From positions 1 through 55,160 of the forward strand of contig WQUY01000007.1 in assembly GCA_009781855.1 (NCBI GenBank): a DNA stretch of 55,160 bases. Reading direction: 5' to 3'. The number at the start of each line of letters is the position of its first letter. The first letter of the stretch is position 1. Of the stretch, positions 25,515 to 34,512 are shown in pieces. Under the pieces are notes generated by a model that was not told the DNA's origin, did not search any database, and saw nothing but the letters and a program-made list of their open reading frames with translations. Source of the DNA: Oscillospiraceae bacterium. GTDB lineage: Bacteria > Bacillota > Clostridia > Oscillospirales > Oscillospiraceae. The translations under genes and the position numbers were made by a program.

Positions 25515-26420
25515 CTACAACCCAACCCGTAATTTCAACGCCGAAATAATCGTATCGGGTTTAAGCCTTAGCACACAATATGTCTCCCCTGCCATGCAAA
25601 ACCCACAGTCATCACAAACACTAAGCATCTTACCCGGACATCCATCAAGCCGAGTTCCATCTGCCAAAATAAAAGAACTGAGCCAACAATCTTTCTTAAA
25701 CCCTCGACACTTCATGACTTCAAGCCCTGAACGGCTGTTCATGACTTTATAACCCTTGCGCTTCATATCGATTATCTCATCGATTACCCGGCAACGCTCG
25801 TCCCAGGACAACGCCAACACTTCAACGCCCGGATAAGGCGTGTGAAAATTGAGCGATATGGACTTCACAGACGGATTATCCTGAGCATACTTGATTGTCT
25901 CTTTGACAACACCCTGATTTAAGCGGTTTATTGTCATATTTATACTCAAATCCTTATGTCCGCTGCCCCTGATATTTCTATCCAGTGTATCAAATGACCC
26001 CTCACCCCGTATTGAATCATGGCTGGCTTTATCTCCATCAACACTCACCCATATCGAATCCGCCTCATTGTCAAAAAAAGGAATCTGACCATTAGTTGTA
26101 ACCGTTACAGAATAAAACCCTATTTGCTTCGCCAAGCGAACCAAATCATTGATACCGCACGCGCCATCTTGCCAGAGCATTGGCTCTCCGCCCTCCAAAT
26201 CAACAAAACGTGCGCCTTTCTCAAATGAATATACCAGCTCCTGTTTGATTTGCGCGAAAGACTTCATCACTGTACCAGCATGTCCGGACTCAGTGCAATG
26301 CTTGCAGCTCAAATTGCAATAATCAGTGACAAACAGCACTGTCTGAAGCGGATAGTGCTGTTTCAAAATACATGATGTTAAAAACCACCAAGGTAAATAA
26401 AATAATTGTTTAAGCATCAT
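25515..26420 (-). CDS. Radical SAM protein with C-terminal Cys cluster
   Basis: The protein of about 301 aa has a canonical CX3CX2C motif in FVTDYCNLSCKHCTESG. The GGEP motif is in LEGGEPMLW. After the barrel there is a Cys-rich tail (CPGKMLSVCDDCGFC, then C) like a SPASM/Twitch auxiliary cluster region. This places it near HpnH/MoaA/PqqE-type enzymes, but no specific function is recognised. The start is at 26420 or the adjacent ATG 3 nt later, after GGAGGGGAG; the reported frame extends to 26453 and would overlap the UbiA gene end. Adjacent to UbiA, it could modify a prenylated or quinone-type product. Confidence 0.83.
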   Translation of the reverse strand: MMLKQLFYLPWWFLTSCILKQHYPLQTVLFVTDYCNLSCKHCTESGHAGTVMKSFAQIKQELVYSFEKGARFVDLEGGEPMLWQDGACGINDLVRLAKQIGFYSVTVTTNGQIPFFDNEADSIWVSVDGDKASHDSIRGEGSFDTLDRNIRGSGHKDLSINMTINRLNQGVVKETIKYAQDNPSVKSISLNFHTPYPGVEVLALSWDERCRVIDEIIDMKRKGYKVMNSRSGLEVMKCRGFKKDCWLSSFILADGTRLDGCPGKMLSVCDDCGFCMAGETYCVLRLKPDTIISALKLRVGL

Positions 26421-26449
26421 CTCGGCCACTCCCCTCCGACACCGGCTAC

Positions 26450-27637
26450 TCACCTTAGAAACGCAGCCAGAATAACAATCGCTGAAAACGCTGTAATAAG
26501 ATTACGAGCCAAATACCACCTGAGCATAAACCAGTCAATTCCCTCTGCTGTTATTTCATCCCACCGCGTCATCGGCCCATACCATTTCTTAGGACTTACA
26601 GGGGTATTCGGATATCTGACAAATTCGATGAGTGAACGCAATAACGCAACTGCCAGAGGCAATGTGAGTAAGGTCAGCAAATACCATACTGACAGCACTC
26701 TAAAAACTATACCAAATAAAATAATAACATATGGCAAAAACATCATAAAAAACGAAGCACCCAGCCGCTTCTCAGGCGTTGATATCAGTCCCGCCAATGT
26801 CAGCTTACCGACAGATTTATCCGCATCCAAATCAAGAAGTGAATGCGTATAAAGGATATTTGCCACTAATAATCCAAGTGCTAAGCCCACAATAATAGAC
26901 TCTAAACTAAACAATCCACCCGACGCAAGGTAAACTCCCGAAACGAGCATCGGCCCAAAAATAAAGCCAAGTGTCAACTCACCAAGGCCTATATATCCCA
27001 GAGGGCCTGGATATTTGTGATGGTTTTTGAGTTCGCGAATGTAGGGCGACGAGACCCGTTCTGAGCGAACGAGACAATCATTGCAAATGCTCCCCCATCC
27101 CAGCGCCTTTATTGCCAAGGGTTTGTCTGATGATTTTGATGCATCAATCCGCCCTCCCTCTTTTAAACCTAGAGGATCTGCCGAATAAGCAATGCCCAGC
27201 AGCGCCGTGATAACCACAAAACCTAAAATCACTGCTCCACGGTAAATAAAAACAACAATGCCACACAGCCCTGCCAGCCCTCCAAATATAAACGCTACCA
27301 TAAGAAGCTGCCTGAGCGTCGCCTGCCCCGAAATAAGATAATCGCACTTGCCTGTTCTCGCCCTCATCCCTGCCCTGCTCAGATCATTTCGCACCCCAGG
27401 CTCAGACTTCCTGTAGTCAAAATAGTCATCAAACAAATTCAAAGACAAATGAGCCATGCAGACCCCAACAATAGAAACTATAGCCAAGATAACCGAAAAC
27501 CCAGGACGGGCACCCGCCATAACCGCACCAGCCAACGCAGGAGTAAAACTCTGCGGCAACGCGACCCAGCGCGCATTTCTTAGCCAAAAAATCAAAAGAC
27601 TCTGCTTATGCAACGCCAACCCTAACGACCCCTTCAA
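26450..27637 (-). CDS. UbiA/MenA-family prenyltransferase with internal insertion
   Basis: The 395-aa integral membrane prenyltransferase is closest in pattern to MenA (DHNA polyprenyltransferase). The first Asp-rich motif is NLFDDYFDYRKSE at about residues 67-79. The second region begins AYSADPLGLK (about 150-159) and would normally continue straight into Y.GLGE. Here about 55 hydrophilic residues (160-214) intervene before YIGLGELTLGF. The rest has normal membrane helices, with LDLDADKSVGKLT as the later Asp motif. A TTG start at 27637 is used; another TTG six codons on has a better AAGGGG spacing. A prenyl diphosphate synthase pair lies upstream in the same block, suggesting quinone synthesis. 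Confidence 0.8.
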   Translation of the reverse strand: MKGSLGLALHKQSLLIFWLRNARWVALPQSFTPALAGAVMAGARPGFSVILAIVSIVGVCMAHLSLNLFDDYFDYRKSEPGVRNDLSRAGMRARTGKCDYLISGQATLRQLLMVAFIFGGLAGLCGIVVFIYRGAVILGFVVITALLGIAYSADPLGLKEGGRIDASKSSDKPLAIKALGWGSICNDCLVRSERVSSPYIRELKNHHKYPGPLGYIGLGELTLGFIFGPMLVSGVYLASGGLFSLESIIVGLALGLLVANILYTHSLLDLDADKSVGKLTLAGLISTPEKRLGASFFMMFLPYVIILFGIVFRVLSVWYLLTLLTLPLAVALLRSLIEFVRYPNTPVSPKKWYGPMTRWDEITAEGIDWFMLRWYLARNLITAFSAIVILAAFLR

Positions 27638-27678
27638 TAAAGACTGCGGGATCCGTCACCGCAGACCCCGCTTCTATC

Positions 27679-27915
27679 CTACTCGATGATGCGCTTTGCC
27701 GCCCGCAAAATACGTGCCGTAAAATCCTCACCCTCATGCGCCTCAGCATCATAAGTACTCCCAACACCATCCGTAAAATCCTTGTTTTTCTTCTCGTCAG
27801 TCAGCTTCTTATAACCCAAATAGGCACCTGCTCCCACCAATGCCGCAATTGCAACCTTTCCAAGCAGCCCACTATTTGTTTTTCTCTGCACTAATTCCAA
27901 ACTGTAACTTTTCAT
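27679..27915 (-). CDS. Small single-pass membrane protein of unknown function
   Basis: The 78-aa protein has one predicted hydrophobic segment (GLLGKVAIAALVGAGAYLGY, about residues 16-35) and a charged C-terminal tail ending in ARILRAAKRIIE. AAGGAG lies at good distance before the ATG. It sits between flxA and the UbiA gene. No family is recognised. It might tether part of the electron-transfer complex to the membrane, but this is only positional inference. Confidence 0.65.
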   Translation of the reverse strand: MKSYSLELVQRKTNSGLLGKVAIAALVGAGAYLGYKKLTDEKKNKDFTDGVGSTYDAEAHEGEDFTARILRAAKRIIE

Positions 27916-27977
27916 TTTTCATTCTCCTTTTTGTATCGGCAGTTAGCCATTTATTTATTGATTTTCTAATCTATTCC

Positions 27978-28820
27978 TTACTTTTCATCCGGCAAATCAT
28001 CCAATTCAGAAAGTGTAAAAACCGGCCCATCAAGGCATATATACTTACTACCTATGTTGCATCGCCCGCATTTTCCGATACCGCATTTCATGCGCATTTC
28101 AAGTGTCGTAATGACATCCTTTTTATCAAACCCCATACGTACAAGGCTCTCTGAACAGTATTTTATCATAATGGGAGGCCCACATACTATAACCTTTCGA
28201 TTCCTCGGCTGAAATGCAAGCTCCTCCAAATATGCCGGAACAAATCCGACATTACCATCCCACACTGCGTCTGCTTTGTCAACTGTAACATGCACAATTG
28301 TATCAGGCTGCTTTGTCCAGTTCTCAAATAAATCATCCTTAAAAACCAAATCCTCCGGCGACCTCGCCCCATATAGAATGTCAATATGGCCATAATTCTT
28401 ACGATTTTCTAAACTATGCCTTATGAGTGAACGTAGCGGTGCAAGACCTATACCGCCTCCAACAAACAACAAGTCAAAACCCTCCAGCCCCTCAATCGGA
28501 AATCCATTTCCGTAAGGCCCACGAACCCCAATTTTCTGTCCGGGTGAAATAGAATGAAGAGCCTCCGTCAGCACCCCAACCTTTTTGATTGCAGAATCTA
28601 TATAGTCCTCGCCCTGCGCAGTAATCGAGAACATCGCCTCTCCAACACCAAAAATTGATATCATCGCCAACTGCCCCGGCTTTGGTAAAAATGGCTTTTT
28701 CCCATCAACAGTCTGAATGCGGAACGTCTTGGTATCCGGAGTCTCTTCGATAACATCAGAAACCACACATATTTTGGGAATCAGCGGATTATCCTCACAC
28801 GAGCAACTATGATCAATCAT
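27978..28820 (-). CDS. flxA: FlxA-like FAD/NAD(P)H oxidoreductase subunit
   Basis: The 280-aa protein has a ferredoxin-NADP reductase fold. The FAD motif is AMFSIT, the NAD(P) loop is VGGGIGLAPLRSLI (about residue 120), and a C-terminal [2Fe-2S] ligand set is in MKCGIGKCGRCNIG then YICLDGP. It matches subunits of FlxABCD, of sulfhydrogenase gamma and of AsrB. In Flx-Hdr complexes this subunit takes hydride from NADH and feeds HdrA. ATGA overlap with the preceding flxB-like gene shows tight coupling. The symbol follows the Desulfovibrio nomenclature and is used by analogy. Confidence 0.85.
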   Translation of the reverse strand: MIDHSCSCEDNPLIPKICVVSDVIEETPDTKTFRIQTVDGKKPFLPKPGQLAMISIFGVGEAMFSITAQGEDYIDSAIKKVGVLTEALHSISPGQKIGVRGPYGNGFPIEGLEGFDLLFVGGGIGLAPLRSLIRHSLENRKNYGHIDILYGARSPEDLVFKDDLFENWTKQPDTIVHVTVDKADAVWDGNVGFVPAYLEELAFQPRNRKVIVCGPPIMIKYCSESLVRMGFDKKDVITTLEMRMKCGIGKCGRCNIGSKYICLDGPVFTLSELDDLPDEK

Positions 28821-29803
28821 AAACGTACCTCCGCTACCTTATCGATAAACTCTGTGATATCAAGATTTGCTGGACACTTCTCTACACACCTGCCGCAGCC
28901 CACACAAAGCGCCGAACCGTAGCGTTCATTGAAGTATGAGAGCTTATGCATATAGCGGTTGCGTACCCGCTCTTTTTTTGTCGGCCGGGGATTATGCCCA
29001 CCTGCCATACGCGTGTAGTCGGAGAACATACATGAATCCCAGCAGCGGAAAGATACCCCCTCACTGCCATGATTATCAAGACTGATGTCAAAGCAGTAAC
29101 ATGTCGGGCAAACATATGTACATGTGGCACAACCGATACAAGCTCTTCCCACTTCATCCCATATGGGGTGCTCAAACATACCTGAGAGCTTTTCCGGCAA
29201 ATCATCGCTCATCTTTGTTTTCAAAGCACAAGACACTTTGCTCACCTGTACTTTTCCATCCGTCAATAACCTGCCAAAACACTCAGCGATTTCCTTACCT
29301 CGTTGCGTCTGAGCTTTCACCTCAAAAGAATCATCTGACTCTACAAGCAAAATATCTGCCGCAGGCGCATCTCCCGGGGTAAGACCCATACTATCACAGA
29401 AGCAGGTTCTACAAGGATTGGTGCAGCCCATGGCAATAAACAAAGTATGCTCCCGCTTACGTGAATAAAAGCTATCGGTAAAACCTTTTTCCAGAAAAAC
29501 CTTGTCCATACACTCAATTGCCCGCATATCACATGGACGAATTCCAAATACAATTCGACTCTTCGCCTCTGCCTCCTCGGTCACTTCAACATCCGTTGCA
29601 CACTTAAATGAATACATCTTCTCTGTGTGGGGAAAAAGTATATCCTTTGGAGGAAGCTGAGTATTTCCATAGCTTAGATCAATATCGCCGCCATCCCACA
29701 AAGCAAACCGGCTGACTCCAGAACCCTCACCGGGGAGCAGCAACTCAAAGTCATCTGAAATAAGCCGCAAGGCTTCTTTTAAATCTTTTTTTAAGAGTTT
29801 CAA
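28817..29803 (-). CDS. flxB: FlxB-like [4Fe-4S] subunit (AsrA/HydB type)
   Basis: The 328-aa protein resembles anaerobic sulfite reductase subunit A and sulfhydrogenase beta. The N-terminal domain contains FGIRPCDMRAIECMD and CTNPCRTCFCDSMG. The C-terminal part has two ferredoxin motifs, CIGCATCTYVCPTC and CVGCGRCVEKCP, plus the intervening FRCWDSCMF. It would relay electrons between FlxA and HdrA. A TTG start at 29803 is preceded by AAGGGGG. It lies 14 nt after the flxC-like gene. Confidence 0.83.
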   Translation of the reverse strand: MKLLKKDLKEALRLISDDFELLLPGEGSGVSRFALWDGGDIDLSYGNTQLPPKDILFPHTEKMYSFKCATDVEVTEEAEAKSRIVFGIRPCDMRAIECMDKVFLEKGFTDSFYSRKREHTLFIAMGCTNPCRTCFCDSMGLTPGDAPAADILLVESDDSFEVKAQTQRGKEIAECFGRLLTDGKVQVSKVSCALKTKMSDDLPEKLSGMFEHPIWDEVGRACIGCATCTYVCPTCYCFDISLDNHGSEGVSFRCWDSCMFSDYTRMAGGHNPRPTKKERVRNRYMHKLSYFNERYGSALCVGCGRCVEKCPANLDITEFIDKVAEVRL

Positions 29804-29817
29804 CTTGCTACGCCCCC

Positions 29818-30651
29818 TTACATAAAGTCATCGGCATCGCCGAGCGTATACTCACCGAGTACCGGAGCCCTGCCATCCGGCAGACCGCATTCATAGTCCC
29901 CAAACATCTCGTTGATATCTTTGAGCATCTTCCTTGTTTGCAGCATCACCGGTATCATCATTGGACAAACACGTTCGCACTCGCCGCATTCTATGCATCT
30001 ATCCCCGACATGATATGTGCGGGTCAGACCATAAATCTGATTTTGCGCTGTGTTCATCTGCTTGCCTTGCCAACCGACCCGCTCCTGATCGGCATAACAC
30101 GCACGGCAGTTGCAGGCCGGACAAATATTACGGCAGGCATAACACCTTATGCACTTGCTGTAGTTTGATTCCCAAAATGAATATCTCTCATCGGCAGACA
30201 TTGCTTCCATGAGCCCCACCATAGCAAATCGGTCAGCCTGGCGTTCTAAAACAGGCTCCCCAACAAGCTCATCATAAATCACCGGGTTTCTATGCGTACA
30301 AGTATCACAAATATTCATCTCTTTGTCGTCACAAGGTAGGCCGATGAGATAGAGATTTTCCCGGAGCAGCTGCTTATCCTCAATCAACCGGCAGACCGCC
30401 CTAGAATCACAACCCCTTACACAAATCCCGATTTTCCCCTCAGAATGCTGCTCATCAAGAGCATACTTTGCAAGACTGCTCACGCAATATTTATTCCACA
30501 CAAGCCGGTCGGTATCTGCCGAGTCTGATATGAACGCAGGCCTTGTTTTATCCTCAAACCTGGTTGCTTCCCATCCTATCACATAACGGACAGTATGGTC
30601 AGCCAGCAAACGCTTTACTGTTTCACGCAGCTTTGTTTCGATATCATTCAT
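29818..30651 (-). CDS. flxC: FlxC-like [4Fe-4S] subunit
   Basis: The protein of about 277 aa is a paralogue of the neighbouring FlxB-like protein in general plan: an N-terminal domain with GICVRGCDSRAV and CDTCTHRNP, then ferredoxin-like motifs CIRCYACRNICPACNC and CIECGECERVCP. It probably carries two or three [4Fe-4S] clusters in the electron path of the Flx complex. The ATG at 30651 overlaps the upstream stop as TGATG; an in-frame GTG at 30660 is the alternative. Confidence 0.8.
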   Translation of the reverse strand: MNDIETKLRETVKRLLADHTVRYVIGWEATRFEDKTRPAFISDSADTDRLVWNKYCVSSLAKYALDEQHSEGKIGICVRGCDSRAVCRLIEDKQLLRENLYLIGLPCDDKEMNICDTCTHRNPVIYDELVGEPVLERQADRFAMVGLMEAMSADERYSFWESNYSKCIRCYACRNICPACNCRACYADQERVGWQGKQMNTAQNQIYGLTRTYHVGDRCIECGECERVCPMMIPVMLQTRKMLKDINEMFGDYECGLPDGRAPVLGEYTLGDADDFM

Positions 30652-31091
30652 CAGCTCCACCGCCCTTCACGAAATTTCACATTAGGGCCAAGTTCCTTTA
30701 TTTGCTCTGAAACCCTCGTCACAGTATCACGGAATTTAGCAGCTTCTGAACCGGATATCCAGCGGGCTTGAAAACGGTTTGGGTCAATGCCATTATATTC
30801 AAGCAATTTTTTCATAAGCATAAAGCGTCTTCGGGTAAAATAATTGCCCGTCACATAGTGACAATCACCCGGATGACAGCCGCAAACCAGCACACCATCG
30901 CAGCCTTTCTGAAATGCCCTAATAACGAATTGGGGATTGACTCTGCTGGAGCACGGCACACGAGCAACTCTTACATTTTCAGGATATTTCATACGATTTA
31001 ACCCTGCAAGGTCAGCCCCGGTATATGTACACCAGTTGCAGCAAAATGCTAATATTTTTGGCTCCCAGCCCTCTTTGATATTTACAGACAA
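30651..31091 (-). CDS. flxD: FlxD/MvhD-like [2Fe-2S] adaptor
   Basis: The 146-aa protein is of the MvhD family, the adaptor that hands electrons to HdrA in methanogens and sulfate reducers. Cysteines occur in the conserved pattern FCCNWCTYTGAD, VPCSSRVNP and GCHPGDCHY. The TTG start follows GGAGGTGG within the end of hdrA, overlapping it by 10 nt. Its presence ties the Flx genes to the Hdr genes functionally. Confidence 0.9.
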   Translation of the reverse strand: MSVNIKEGWEPKILAFCCNWCTYTGADLAGLNRMKYPENVRVARVPCSSRVNPQFVIRAFQKGCDGVLVCGCHPGDCHYVTGNYFTRRRFMLMKKLLEYNGIDPNRFQARWISGSEAAKFRDTVTRVSEQIKELGPNVKFREGRWS

Positions 31092-33064
31092 AGTGCATCC
31101 ACCTCCATGAGTATCTGGTCATTGGTATAGCCTTTTAAATCTATTGCCCCCGACCTGCACGCTCCGGCACACGCACCACAGCCCTGACATAATCCGGAAT
31201 TGACATCAGAAACATTCATCTTAACCTTTTTGCCATGCTCATGCATATCTATTTCTATTACCGTAATTGCCTTATACGGGCAGCATGGTATACACATCTC
31301 ACATCCTGAACACTTTTCTCGATCCACTGCACTAATTATTGGCGAGGTTTCCATCTGAACCTTGCTAAATAGCGAACAAACTTTGACCGCCGCAGCAGAA
31401 CCCTGTGCAACTGTATCAGGTATATCCTTAGGCCCCTGACATGTTCCCGCAAGGAATATCCCTGCCGTCTGGGTTTCGACAGGGCGCAGCTTGGGATGCG
31501 CTTCTTGTACCCACCCATCAGTATCAGACCCAATAGAAAGTATCCCCGTCAGCTTGGAAATATCTGTTGCTGGAACCATAGCTGTTTCTAAAATCACCAT
31601 GTCAGCCTCAACACTTACCGGCTTACCGAGCAATGTATCCTCGCCTTTGCAGATGAGTTTATTGCCCTCTTTGAATATCTTTGACACACGTCCCCTGATA
31701 TAATTGGCTCCATCCTCGCGTGTCCGATCATAAAATTCTTCATAACCCTTTCCGGGCGTTCTGACATCCATGTAAAAAATATGCACAGAACCGTCAGGAA
31801 TTTTTTCAAGAATCTGATGGGCATGTTTTGCCGAATACATACAACAAGCTCTGGAGCAGTACGCTTTCCCTTTATTTATATCACGTGAGCCGACACACTT
31901 TATTATTGCTATGTCTTTAGGCTCAGCTCCATCGGACGGACGTCTAATATGCCCCTCGGTCGGTCCGGATGCATTGACCAGTCGCTCAAACTGAATCCCC
32001 GTTATAACATCTTCAAACCGTCCACCGCCATACTCCGGATAAATATCCTGCCACTTAATAAGTTCATAGCCGGTTGCAACTATTATTGCACCGTATTTCT
32101 CGGTTATAATCTCACCTTTATCTTCAAAATTCACCGCTTTGAGCGGACAGACTGCCGCACAAACGCCGCATTTTCCGTCTCCACTGATTTTCCTGCAATT
32201 AAGTGCATCTATGACCGGTTTGGAAGGCACAGCCTGTGGAAAAGGCTTATACATAACCGTTCTGTCGCACATCCCCTGATTAAACGCACTGCTTACCTTA
32301 ATGGGGCATTTTACTTCACAAGCACCGCATCCTGTGCAAGTATCGTGGTCAACATACTTCGCCTTTTGGCGTATATCGACCTCAAAATTACCAACGTATC
32401 CTTTTACACTTTCAACTTCACAATATGCCCTTAGCGTAACATTAGGGTGCGCCCCGGCTTCAACCATCTTGGGTGTACTGATGCAAGCAGAACAGTCCAG
32501 CGTCGGAAAGGTCTTGTCAAGCATAACCATGTGCCCACCGATCGACGCCTCTTTTTCAACTATGTCAACCGCATATCCGGCATCGGCAATATCGAGCGCC
32601 GCTTGTATCCCAGCTATCCCGCCACCTATTACGAGGGCTCTTTTTGTAACGCCTATCGAATCCGGAAACAGTGGCTTACTCTTGCAAACCTTGGCAACTG
32701 CCATTCTAGTCAAATCTATGGCTTTCTCTGTTGCCTTTTCTTTATCGGTATGCACCCACGAACATTGTTCTCGGATGTTAGCGACTTCTAACATGTATGG
32801 ATTGATTTTAGTGCTCATAAGCATCTTGCGAAATGTTACCTCATGCATTCGGGGCGAGCATGAGCCAATGACAATACGATCAAGATTATGTTCTTCTATC
32901 GCAGCTTTTATAGTCTGCTGACCTGGCTCTGAGCAAAGATACTTGTACTCTGTAGCATAAGCAACTCCGGGGAATTTTCCAGCCGCTTTTACAACCTCAT
33001 CGACATCTACGACCCCTGCAATATTAGTGCCGCAATGGCATATGAATACGCCTATTCTTGCCAT
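31082..33064 (-). CDS. hdrA: HdrA-like flavin bifurcation subunit
   Basis: The protein of about 660 aa is the FAD-containing core of heterodisulfide reductase complexes, where flavin-based electron bifurcation occurs. The N-terminus reads MARIGVFICHCGTNIAG. The FAD fold is VIGGGIAGIQAALDIADAG and SIGGHM, followed by TLDCSACISTPKM. Middle and C-terminal ferredoxin motifs are CTGCGACEVKCP, CGVCAAVCP, CSGCEMCIPCCP and CQGCGACAGACR. The start at 33064 lies 1 nt after the hdrB stop; the frame from 33094 is too long. With FlxABCD it could split electrons from NADH to ferredoxin and to a disulfide or other acceptor. Confidence 0.92.
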   Translation of the reverse strand: MARIGVFICHCGTNIAGVVDVDEVVKAAGKFPGVAYATEYKYLCSEPGQQTIKAAIEEHNLDRIVIGSCSPRMHEVTFRKMLMSTKINPYMLEVANIREQCSWVHTDKEKATEKAIDLTRMAVAKVCKSKPLFPDSIGVTKRALVIGGGIAGIQAALDIADAGYAVDIVEKEASIGGHMVMLDKTFPTLDCSACISTPKMVEAGAHPNVTLRAYCEVESVKGYVGNFEVDIRQKAKYVDHDTCTGCGACEVKCPIKVSSAFNQGMCDRTVMYKPFPQAVPSKPVIDALNCRKISGDGKCGVCAAVCPLKAVNFEDKGEIITEKYGAIIVATGYELIKWQDIYPEYGGGRFEDVITGIQFERLVNASGPTEGHIRRPSDGAEPKDIAIIKCVGSRDINKGKAYCSRACCMYSAKHAHQILEKIPDGSVHIFYMDVRTPGKGYEEFYDRTREDGANYIRGRVSKIFKEGNKLICKGEDTLLGKPVSVEADMVILETAMVPATDISKLTGILSIGSDTDGWVQEAHPKLRPVETQTAGIFLAGTCQGPKDIPDTVAQGSAAAVKVCSLFSKVQMETSPIISAVDREKCSGCEMCIPCCPYKAITVIEIDMHEHGKKVKMNVSDVNSGLCQGCGACAGACRSGAIDLKGYTNDQILMEVDALCL

Positions 33065-33065
33065 A

Positions 33066-33953
33066 TTATGCACCAGCCCTTCTGAGCGTATCATTTATTC
33101 TGTCGTATGCCGGATAAAAATGCTTATGCAAACCTGCCTCATTCGCTGTAGCACCCATACAAACAGCAAGCAGTTGTGTAAACTGGTATACCGGAATGTC
33201 AAACGCGGTTCCGCTTTTTTTGTTGATTTCTTCTTCACGCATATCTAAATTCAAATTACATAGCGGGCAAGCCGTAACAATTGCAGTCGCACCGTTAGCT
33301 TTGGCATTTCTGAATATGCGCTCAATAAGCGGCAACGCAGCTTCTGGAGCGTCAACCTGATGACTCGCCCCACAGCATTCTGTCTTGAAATCCCACTCAA
33401 TCGGCTTTGCGCCAGTCAATGCAATTATATCATCCATTTCCATGGGGTTTTCCGTGCTGATCCCACCGGTAATCTCTCGTGGCCTGGCTGTCAGACATCC
33501 ATAATAACAAGCAACATTTAAACTTGCCAGTGAACGCTCCATTTTCTCTTTGCAAGCTTTCATAACCTCAGGCAAGGCAAATATCTCAAGAAATGACAAA
33601 ACATCAGACTTTGCTAAATAGGGCATCTCAATTATTTCTTCTATCTTTTTCCTATCAGCCTCATCCTTGCGCGCTGCATGAACGGTATGCTTCATCCTTG
33701 AATAACAAGATGCACAAGGCACAGCAATGTCAAGCCCCAGCCCTTCTCGTTCTGCAAGCGCAAGATTTCGAGCCGGCAGAGCTAATGCAAGCCACTTTCC
33801 TCTGCTATGGGCACATGTAGCCCCACAGCAGTTCCAATCCGGAATCTCGTTTAATTCCATACCTATCTTCTCAGCAACAAAACTGATAGAGCGTTTATAT
33901 GTGACCGCCGTCGCATCCAAAGAACAACCGGGAAAATATGAATACTTCATCAT
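33066..33953 (-). CDS. hdrB: HdrB-like subunit
   Basis: The 295-aa protein has two CCG domains: C9 with WNCCGATCAH and PCASCY, and later CYYGC with ECCGASHQ and CPLCN. These bind the non-cubane [4Fe-4S] clusters that reduce disulfides in methanogen HdrB. All cysteines appear present, so a disulfide or thiol-type acceptor is likely, but this organism type lacks CoM-S-S-CoB and no DsrC-like gene is in the window. ATGA overlap with hdrC. Confidence 0.92.
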   Translation of the reverse strand: MMKYSYFPGCSLDATAVTYKRSISFVAEKIGMELNEIPDWNCCGATCAHSRGKWLALALPARNLALAEREGLGLDIAVPCASCYSRMKHTVHAARKDEADRKKIEEIIEMPYLAKSDVLSFLEIFALPEVMKACKEKMERSLASLNVACYYGCLTARPREITGGISTENPMEMDDIIALTGAKPIEWDFKTECCGASHQVDAPEAALPLIERIFRNAKANGATAIVTACPLCNLNLDMREEEINKKSGTAFDIPVYQFTQLLAVCMGATANEAGLHKHFYPAYDRINDTLRRAGA

Positions 33954-34507
33954 TTATCATCCTCCTCCAGCGCTGCTTTCATCAAACGCCTCACACCCTC
34001 TTTATCTTTGACCCCGTGTATCTCCGGCTTTACCATCTCATGTCTGAGCATATGAGGCACATTATTCATGTTCTGCAAAAGATTTCCGGAAAGCGTATTG
34101 TAAACCCCTGCCAGAATAACCTCCTGAGATTTTCCAAAAACCTTGATATTTCCTAAAAATGTTTCTGTAAAAATATCGACTTCCCTAACTGCGCAGATTT
34201 TATGATGCTTTGCCTCATGTCTCAGCGCCTCTATAAGTGCAGTTAAATCTACACGGTGTGGACATCTATCATAACAAGTGCCGCAAGCGGCGCACAACCA
34301 AATAGATTTGCACTCTAATACCTCTTCCAGCATCCCGAGTTGCATATATCTGACTATTTGGCGCGGCATAATATCCATGGCATGTGCCATCGGACAGCCT
34401 GCCGTACATTTTCCGCATTGATAACACTCATGCAGTTTTACGCCAGACTGCTCTGCTATTTTTGGCGCCAATGCTTTGTTTTCATCCTTGCTAAGAACCT
34501 TTTCCAT
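33950..34507 (-). CDS. hdrC: HdrC-like [4Fe-4S] subunit
   Basis: The protein of about 185 aa has two cubane cluster motifs, CYQCGKCTAGCP and CAACGTCYDRCP, as in soluble HdrC. Phrases such as MDIMPRQIVRYMQLGM are typical. The ATG at 34507 has AAGGGG 8 nt upstream; a GTG at 34516 overlapping the previous stop is the alternative. It links HdrA to HdrB electronically. Confidence 0.92.
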   Translation of the reverse strand: MEKVLSKDENKALAPKIAEQSGVKLHECYQCGKCTAGCPMAHAMDIMPRQIVRYMQLGMLEEVLECKSIWLCAACGTCYDRCPHRVDLTALIEALRHEAKHHKICAVREVDIFTETFLGNIKVFGKSQEVILAGVYNTLSGNLLQNMNNVPHMLRHEMVKPEIHGVKDKEGVRRLMKAALEEDDK

Positions 34508-34512
34508 TTGTT

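Noticed and set aside
32301..32921. 206-aa open frame on the + strand
   Set aside because: Antisense to hdrA; no family features.
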